Shown piece after piece: positions 5,707 through 8,882 of a stretch of 8,882 bases of DNA. Within the stretch, counting starts at the first letter, position 1. Each line of letters begins with the position of its first letter. The DNA is from Pseudomonadota bacterium. Its GTDB lineage: Bacteria > Pseudomonadota > Alphaproteobacteria > Acetobacterales > Acetobacteraceae. The translations under genes were made by a program, and so were the position numbers. The notes beneath the pieces were generated by a model. That model had not been told where the DNA came from. It saw only the letters and a list, made by a program, of their open reading frames with translations, and searched no databases. The stretch is from NCBI GenBank assembly GCA_021808185.1, contig JAKBCB010000129.1, positions 1 to 8,882 on the forward strand, given 5' to 3'.

Positions 5707-5724
5707 AATCCGGGAGAGCCGCGG

Positions 5725-6897
5725 GTGAAGATCACCGCCATCACCACGCGCGTCGTCAACGCCGAGATGCGCAACTGGGTGTTCGTCAAGGTCGAGACCG
5801 ACCAGCCGGGCCTGTTCGGCTGGGGCGAGGCGACGCTGGAATGGAAGACGCGCGCCGTGGTCGGCGCGGTGGAGGATCTGGCGCCGCTGCTGGTCGGCCG
5901 CGACCCGCGCGACGTCGAGCAGGCGGTGCGCGCGATGAAGAAGCACTCGTTCTGGCGCCTCGGCGTGATCGGCATGAGCGCCGTCTCCGGCATCGAAGTC
6001 GCGCTGTGGGACATTGCCGGCAAGATCTACGACGTGCCGACATGGCGCCTGCTGGGCGGCAAGGTGCGTGACCGCGTCAAGGTCTATACGCATCTGGGCC
6101 TGGGCGACATGCGCGCGGTGTACGAAAGCCTCGACGCCGAGCCGCTGGTGCGCCGCGCGCGCGAGGTGGTCGAAAAGGGCTATCGCGCCTTCAAGGCGGT
6201 GTTCATCCCCTACACGCATTACCACGCCCCCGCCGCCGAGGTGCTGAAGGTCGGCCGGCTGATGGGCGCGCTGCGCGACGCGGTGGGGCCGGAGGTGGAG
6301 ATCATGGTCGATTTCCACGGCCGCGCCGCGAGCGTGGCCGCTGCCCTGTCCTACATCGAGGCATTGGCGCCGGGGCGGCCGATGTTCGTGGAGGAAGTGC
6401 TGCCGCCGGGCGAAACGGCGGCCCTCGCCGCTGTCGCCGCGCGCTCGCCGGTGCCGATTGCCACCGGCGAGCGGCTGGTGGACCGCGCCGAGTTCGACGA
6501 GCTGTTCCGGCTGCGCGCGGTCTCGATCGCGCAACCCGACATCTGCCATGTTGGCGGCCTGCTGGAAGCCAAGAAGATCGCGGCGATGGCCGAGGCGGCG
6601 TCGATCGGTGTCGCGCCGCACAATCCGCTCGGGCCCATCGCGGGCGTGGCCGCGCTGCACTTTGCCGTCAGCACGCCGAACCATGTGATCCAGGAAGAAA
6701 TGGTCGGCGCCGTGCCGTGGTATTTCGAGGTGGTGCGCGGCCCGATCCGCATGATCGACGGCTGCTGGCAGGTGCCAGACGCGCCCGGTCTCGGCATCGA
6801 GGTCGATGAGGCCGCCTGCGCGCGGCATCCGTTCGCGCCGGAGGTCATGCACACCACCAACGCGGTGCTCGACGATGGCACCATCGTCGATTGGTAG
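5725..6897 (+). CDS. dgoD: D-galactonate dehydratase-like enzyme, mandelate racemase/enolase superfamily (390 aa)
   Basis: DgoD-type enzymes remove water from a sugar acid to give a 2-keto-3-deoxy acid in the cytoplasm. From memory of E. coli DgoD (382 aa), the metal ligands Asp183, Glu209 and Glu235 match Asp196 (MVDFHGR), Glu223 (FVEE) and Glu249 (ATGER). Catalytic His185 and His285 match His198 and His299 (APHNPLGP), and Glu310 matches Glu324. The N-terminal capping domain (1-110) has the FGWGEATLE lid region, and the C-terminus ends in DDGTIVDW as in DgoD. A difference is FKAVFIPY (156-163) where DgoD has FKLNG, so substrate preference may differ. The start is GTG 5725, with GGGAGAG 7 bases upstream and MKITAITTR typical of the family; the frame stays open far upstream, but that part is antisense to the lactonase gene. 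The regulator gene overlaps the stop. Dehydratase class is secure; galactonate as substrate is inferred, so read the symbol as DgoD-like. Confidence 0.85.
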   Translation: MKITAITTRVVNAEMRNWVFVKVETDQPGLFGWGEATLEWKTRAVVGAVEDLAPLLVGRDPRDVEQAVRAMKKHSFWRLGVIGMSAVSGIEVALWDIAGKIYDVPTWRLLGGKVRDRVKVYTHLGLGDMRAVYESLDAEPLVRRAREVVEKGYRAFKAVFIPYTHYHAPAAEVLKVGRLMGALRDAVGPEVEIMVDFHGRAASVAAALSYIEALAPGRPMFVEEVLPPGETAALAAVAARSPVPIATGERLVDRAEFDELFRLRAVSIAQPDICHVGGLLEAKKIAAMAEAASIGVAPHNPLGPIAGVAALHFAVSTPNHVIQEEMVGAVPWYFEVVRGPIRMIDGCWQVPDAPGLGIEVDEAACARHPFAPEVMHTTNAVLDDGTIVDW

Positions 6898-7592
6898 TCC
6901 CGCCCGGCGGGCGGGTGCACGACGAGGTGGCGCGCGCGCTCGGCGCCTGGGTGCTGGGCGGCCGCTACGCGCCGGGCGAGGTGCTGCCGCGCGAGGACGA
7001 CCTGGCGGCCGCCCTTGGCGTCGGCCGTGGCTCGGTGCGCGAGGCGGTCAAGACGCTGGCGGCGAAAGGGCTGCTGGAGACCCGTCCGCGCGTCGGCGTG
7101 CGGGTGCGCGCGCGGGAGGACTGGCGGCTGCTGGACCCGGCGGTGCTGGCGTGGCATCCGGATATTTCGCGCGATTGCGATCTTCTCGCCGGGCTGATCG
7201 AGGCACGGCGCGTGATCGAGCCGGCGGCGGCGGAACTGGCGGCGCGGCGCGCGACGGCGGCCGATCTGGCGGCCATCGAGGCCGCGTATCTTGCCATGCG
7301 CGCGGCCGTTCCAGGCGATCCGCCGGCGTGCCGAGAGGCGGATCTGGCGTTCCACGCCGGCATCGTCGCCGCCAGCCGTAACCTTGTGCTCAAGGGTCTG
7401 ATCGGCCCGATCGCCGCGGCGCTGCGCGCGGTGTTCGCCGTCACCAACCGGACAATGATGGCCGACTCGCCGGCGCTGGCGGCACATGGCGAGGTGCTGG
7501 AGCGGATCAGGCTACGCGACCCGGTGGGCGCGCGGCTGGCGATGGAGCGCCTGCTCGACCTCGCGTCCGAGGGGGCGCGGCCGGGCGGATAA
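6891..7592 (+). CDS. FadR-subfamily GntR transcriptional regulator (FCD domain, about 233 aa)
   Basis: This is a DNA-binding dimer expected to repress the sugar-acid genes until a pathway metabolite binds. The winged helix-turn-helix spans about 9-73 (LPREDDLAAALGVGRGSVRE, then VKTLAAKGLLETRPRVGV). After the DWRLLDP linker typical of DgoR-like members, the all-helical FCD ligand domain runs from about 95 to 228. FCD metal-site residues Asp151, His155 (DLAFH) and His199 are present, but the last helix has ERLLD where many members carry another His. The reading frame can start at TTG 6891, overlapping the dehydratase stop by 7 bases, or at GTG 6915, leaving a 17-base gap; neither has a strong ribosome site, suggesting translational coupling. 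It belongs to the dehydratase transcript and would autoregulate through the site at 5686-5706. A hairpin follows 4 bases after the stop. Confidence 0.88.
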   Translation: MVVPPGGRVHDEVARALGAWVLGGRYAPGEVLPREDDLAAALGVGRGSVREAVKTLAAKGLLETRPRVGVRVRAREDWRLLDPAVLAWHPDISRDCDLLAGLIEARRVIEPAAAELAARRATAADLAAIEAAYLAMRAAVPGDPPACREADLAFHAGIVAASRNLVLKGLIGPIAAALRAVFAVTNRTMMADSPALAAHGEVLERIRLRDPVGARLAMERLLDLASEGARPGG

Positions 7593-7596
7593 GGCG

Positions 7597-7624
7597 GCCC
7601 CCTCCCGCAAGGGGAGGGGGCTTT
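7597..7624 (+). terminator. strong GC hairpin terminator after the regulator gene
   Basis: GCCCCCTCCC (7597-7606) pairs over 10 bp with GGGAGGGGGC (7612-7621) around a GCAAG loop and is followed by TTT (7622-7624). It starts 4 bases past the TAA at 7592 and so ends the dehydratase-regulator transcript. The T run is short. The hairpin also lies 11 bases beyond the stop of the opposing MucR gene and may help end that transcript. Confidence 0.8.
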
Positions 7625-7635
7625 CAGCGTGCTGG

Positions 7636-8112
7636 TTATGCCGCCGAGCGACGGCCGCGCTTGGCGCGCGGGGCGGGGGCTTCGGCCACCGGCTCGGGCT
7701 CGGGCTCCGGCTCGGCTGGCTTGCGGCCGAGGCCGATCTGCTTGGCCAGCGTCGAGCGGCGTGCCGCGTAGTCCGGCGCCACCATCGGATAGTTCGCCGG
7801 CAGCGCCCATTTCTGGCGATACTGCTCGGGCGTCAGACCGTAGGTGGTCATCAGATGCCGTTTCAGCATCTTCAGCTTCTTGCCGTCTTCGAGGCAGACG
7901 ATGTGGTCCGGGAACACCGAGCGCTTCACGGGCACGGCGGGCTGCGGCTTGGCTTCCTCGATGACCGGCTGACCGCTGCCGGCGAGCGCGCCATAGACGC
8001 GCTCGATCAGGTTCAGCAGCGCCTCGGTGGTGACGTGATTGTGCGAGGCGTGCGCCGCGACGATCTGTGCGGTGAGTTTCAGTAACGACGGCTGCGGAAC
8101 GGTCTCGCTCAT
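7636..8112 (-). CDS. MucR/Ros-family transcriptional regulator (158 aa)
   Basis: MucR proteins are global regulators in alphaproteobacteria that bind AT-rich DNA through one prokaryotic zinc-finger-like domain and control envelope, exopolysaccharide, motility and virulence genes. The N-terminal helical oligomerisation part is residues 8-45. The finger region runs from SVFPDHIVCLEDGKKLKMLK through RHLMTTYGLTPEQYRQKW (65-102), followed by the YPMVAPDYAARRS signature (108-120). Ligand positions read Cys73-x2-Asp76-x9-His86-x3-Thr90; classical Ros has Cys, Cys, His, His, so two positions are changed and zinc binding is doubtful. The tail has four Glu-Pro pairs (134-141) and a basic end (RAKRGRRSAA). 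ATG 8112 has AAAGG 6-7 bases upstream. A leader of over 100 bases with an AT-rich patch (8232-8252) could hold the promoter and an autoregulatory site. Confidence 0.93.
   Translation of the reverse strand: MSETVPQPSLLKLTAQIVAAHASHNHVTTEALLNLIERVYGALAGSGQPVIEEAKPQPAVPVKRSVFPDHIVCLEDGKKLKMLKRHLMTTYGLTPEQYRQKWALPANYPMVAPDYAARRSTLAKQIGLGRKPAEPEPEPEPVAEAPAPRAKRGRRSAA
7691..7714. repeat. four 6-bp units coding Glu-Pro repeats in the MucR gene
   Basis: GGCTCG, GGCTCG, GGCTCC and GGCTCG stand in tandem. On the minus strand they code for the alternating Glu-Pro run in the MucR tail. In-frame gain or loss of units would only change linker length, so it is a possible site of length variation between strains. 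Confidence 0.7.
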
Positions 8113-8497
8113 GGCGGCCTTTGTGGGCGGAAAGATGGGAGCGGCCGGGCGTCGCCCGTGACGCACGCGGCCACACTGCCGCAGTCAAACGCGGACGGCA
8201 CGATGTTCTGCGAGCGAACGCGCGGGAATGCAAGAAATATTATCAGACATAAGCGCGAATGGTTGCGCCCTCTGCCGATGCTCGCCGCCTATTGGCGTAG
8301 CGCAACCGCTGTGCATGGCCTTGCTTCGGCGCGGCGATTGCGGCCCGCGCGGGATTCGCGCCGGCGCGGATCACATGCGGGCGGCAATGCCTTCGTCGCG
8401 AATGACCGTTGTTGTCGGCGATGCGCAAAGCGCGGTAGCATTTCATCGGCGTGGCGGAGTTGGCTGCGTGCAACGTGTCGGGGAAGGAGCATTCGTT
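8113..8497. other. 385-bp intergenic region with AT-rich patch
   Basis: I see no convincing gene here; the open frames have no protein-like pattern. An AT-rich patch at 8232-8252 (AAGAAATATTATCAGACATAA on the plus strand, minus-strand GATAAT at 8244-8239) is the only strong compositional feature and may be the MucR promoter and autoregulatory site. CGGGCG-T-CGCCCG (8146-8158) is a small palindrome in the MucR leader. The right third contains the probable entericidin promoter. Confidence 0.55.
8412..8441 (+). promoter_or_regulatory. candidate promoter of the entericidin-like gene
   Basis: TTGTCG (8412-8417) and TAGCAT (8436-8441) are separated by 18 bases and match the sigma70 hexamers in four positions each. 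They would give a leader of about 50 bases before the ATG at 8498. The match is moderate, and no stress-sigma-factor motif was recognised. Confidence 0.35.
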
Positions 8498-8650
8498 ATG
8501 CGCAGGCAACTTGGACGTTCGGGGCTGGTTCTGGTGCTGCTGGCGGCGCTGCCGTTGCTGGCGGCGTGCCACACGGTCCAGGGGGCCGGTCAGGACATCA
8601 CGAACACCGGGCAGGCGATCGAGAGCGGCGCGCAGAAAGCCACGCCGTAA
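8498..8650 (+). CDS. entericidin A/B family lipoprotein (50 aa)
   Basis: Entericidins are tiny envelope lipoproteins; in E. coli EcnA and EcnB form a stress-linked antidote/toxin pair. Here a short basic start (MRRQLGRSG) and a hydrophobic stretch lead to the lipobox LAAC at 21-24, so Cys24 should be lipidated and the mature peptide is 27 residues: CHTVQGAGQDITNTGQAIES plus a short Gln/Lys tail. The pattern C-x-T-V-x-GxGxDI-x2-TG-x-AI matches the family well. ATG 8498 has AAGGAG (8484-8489) 8 bases upstream; the longer open frame extending to 8228 is not protein-like. Only one copy is present, as is common outside enterobacteria, so a toxin-antidote role cannot be assumed. It is convergent with the glycosyltransferase gene, with only 9 bases between stops. 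Confidence 0.9.
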   Translation: MRRQLGRSGLVLVLLAALPLLAACHTVQGAGQDITNTGQAIESGAQKATP

Positions 8651-8659
8651 ACCCGCGCG

Positions 8660-8882
8660 TCATCTGGCGGCGCCCGGCGGCGGCCGGGCTGCCGCGCTCC
8701 ACGGCGGCGCATGGCGGGGGGCAGCGAGGCGGTACGGCACGTCGCGTGAAAAGTTCCCGTTGTACGCGGCATCTTCGGCCAGGCCCGCGCCCCAGCGCGC
8801 ACGCATGAACGCGGCGTCCCGGCCGAGGCGGGCCGCGTCGTCGGTGCCGCGTGTCGCCGATTCGTGGTGGATCAGCTCGGCG
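8660..8882 (-). CDS. C-terminal end of a probable family 2 glycosyltransferase, cut by the window edge
   Basis: The minus strand is open from the right edge to the TGA at 8660-8662, giving 73 residues of an incomplete protein; the start lies beyond the window. The visible part begins AELIHHESATRGTDD and continues with FMRARWG and AEDAAYNGNFSRDVPYRLA. This pattern (a His-His-Glu-Ser-x-Ser/Thr-Arg-Gly motif, then Phe-Met-x-x-Arg-Trp-Gly and Tyr-Asn-x-Asn-x-Ser) is what I know from the C-termini of GT2 enzymes that build O-antigen, capsule or other surface glycans. The last 18 residues are Pro/Ala-rich and unordered. No catalytic DxD is visible because that lies upstream. With only the tail seen, the acceptor and sugar cannot be stated. 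Confidence 0.75.
   Translation of the reverse strand, partial: AELIHHESATRGTDDAARLGRDAAFMRARWGAGLAEDAAYNGNFSRDVPYRLAAPRHAPPWSAAARPPPGAAR
8672..8689. terminator. possible hairpin after the entericidin gene
   Basis: GCCCGGC (8672-8678) and GCCGGGC (8683-8689) form a 7-bp perfect GC stem with the loop GGCG, 21 bases past the entericidin stop and inside the last codons of the opposing gene. There is no T run on either side, so termination activity is uncertain. Confidence 0.3.

Larger units (their letters stand above)
5608..5724. promoter_or_regulatory. divergent promoter/operator region of the sugar-acid module
   Basis: The 117 bp between the lactonase start (-) and the dehydratase start (+) are AT-rich in the centre (5662-5709). 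The region contains a 9-bp tandem repeat (5666-5683), a 6-9-6 inverted repeat (5686-5706) and a -10-like GATAAT (5691-5696) for the plus strand, without a clear -35 hexamer. That implies an activator or a degenerate promoter. The ribosome sites are GGGAGAG (5712-5718, +) and the G/A-rich run before 5607 (-). An 8-bp palindrome CGCATGCG lies at 5622-5629. Confidence 0.6.

Noticed and set aside
4399..5724. Plus-strand open frame leading into the dehydratase gene, as if a long fusion protein
   Set aside because: It is antisense to the lactonase and MFS genes and has no domain pattern. The family N-terminus and a ribosome site place the dehydratase start at GTG 5725.
8228..8497. Upstream extension of the entericidin frame as a 140-residue protein
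   Set aside because: The extension has no protein-like pattern. The lipoprotein signal must be N-terminal, and a good ribosome site precedes ATG 8498.
1..8882. tRNA, rRNA, CRISPR array, insertion sequence or integration site
   Set aside because: I read through for cloverleaf arms, regularly spaced repeats, transposase motifs and terminal inverted repeats and found none that could be supported.

Overview
The window is GC-rich chromosomal DNA, with most third codon positions G or C. The gene content points to an alphaproteobacterium, probably of the Acetobacteraceae/Rhodospirillales type: a MucR/Ros-family regulator, an entericidin-like lipoprotein, a Flp (type IVb) pilin and a FadR-type GntR regulator beside a sugar-acid dehydratase. 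The taxonomic placement is an inference from these families, not a direct observation. I see no rRNA, tRNA, CRISPR array, insertion sequence or integrase.

Left part (1-1435): a small unidentified protein (83-349, +) faces an orphan Flp-type prepilin (407-652, -). About 490 bases without a convincing gene follow, then a second small unidentified protein (1139-1435, +) with a 7-7-7 inverted repeat upstream.

Middle (1456-4676): a TMEM175-like channel (1456-2082, -) is divergent from a cyclopropane-fatty-acid-synthase-like methyltransferase (2254-3468, +). The 3' end of the methyltransferase gene overlaps the 3' end of an oppositely oriented MFS transporter gene (3441-4676, -) by 28 bases. The methyltransferase keeps the SAM-binding fold but lacks the Cys and His ligands that bind bicarbonate in E. 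coli Cfa.

Sugar-acid module (3441-7592): an SMP-30/gluconolactonase-type lactonase (4735-5607, -) followed by the MFS transporter runs one way. A galactonate-dehydratase-like enolase-superfamily enzyme (5725-6897, +), overlapped by a FadR-type GntR regulator (6891-7592, +), runs the other way. The 117-bp divergent intergenic region holds a 6-9-6 inverted repeat over a good -10-like hexamer and a 9-bp tandem repeat. A simple reading is: transporter moves a sugar acid or lactone, the lactonase opens the lactone, the dehydratase makes the 2-keto-3-deoxy acid, and the GntR protein represses both arms. Downstream kinase and aldolase genes are not in the window. A strong hairpin (7597-7621) closes the dehydratase-regulator unit.

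Right part (7636-8882): a MucR-type regulator (-) whose zinc-finger ligands are degenerate, a 385-bp leader/intergenic region with an AT-rich patch, an entericidin-like lipoprotein (8498-8650, +), and the last 73 codons of a probable family 2 glycosyltransferase (-) running off the right edge. The most interesting individual items are the altered active site of the Cfa-like enzyme, with a perfect hairpin over the altered motif, and the palindromic operator of the sugar-acid module.
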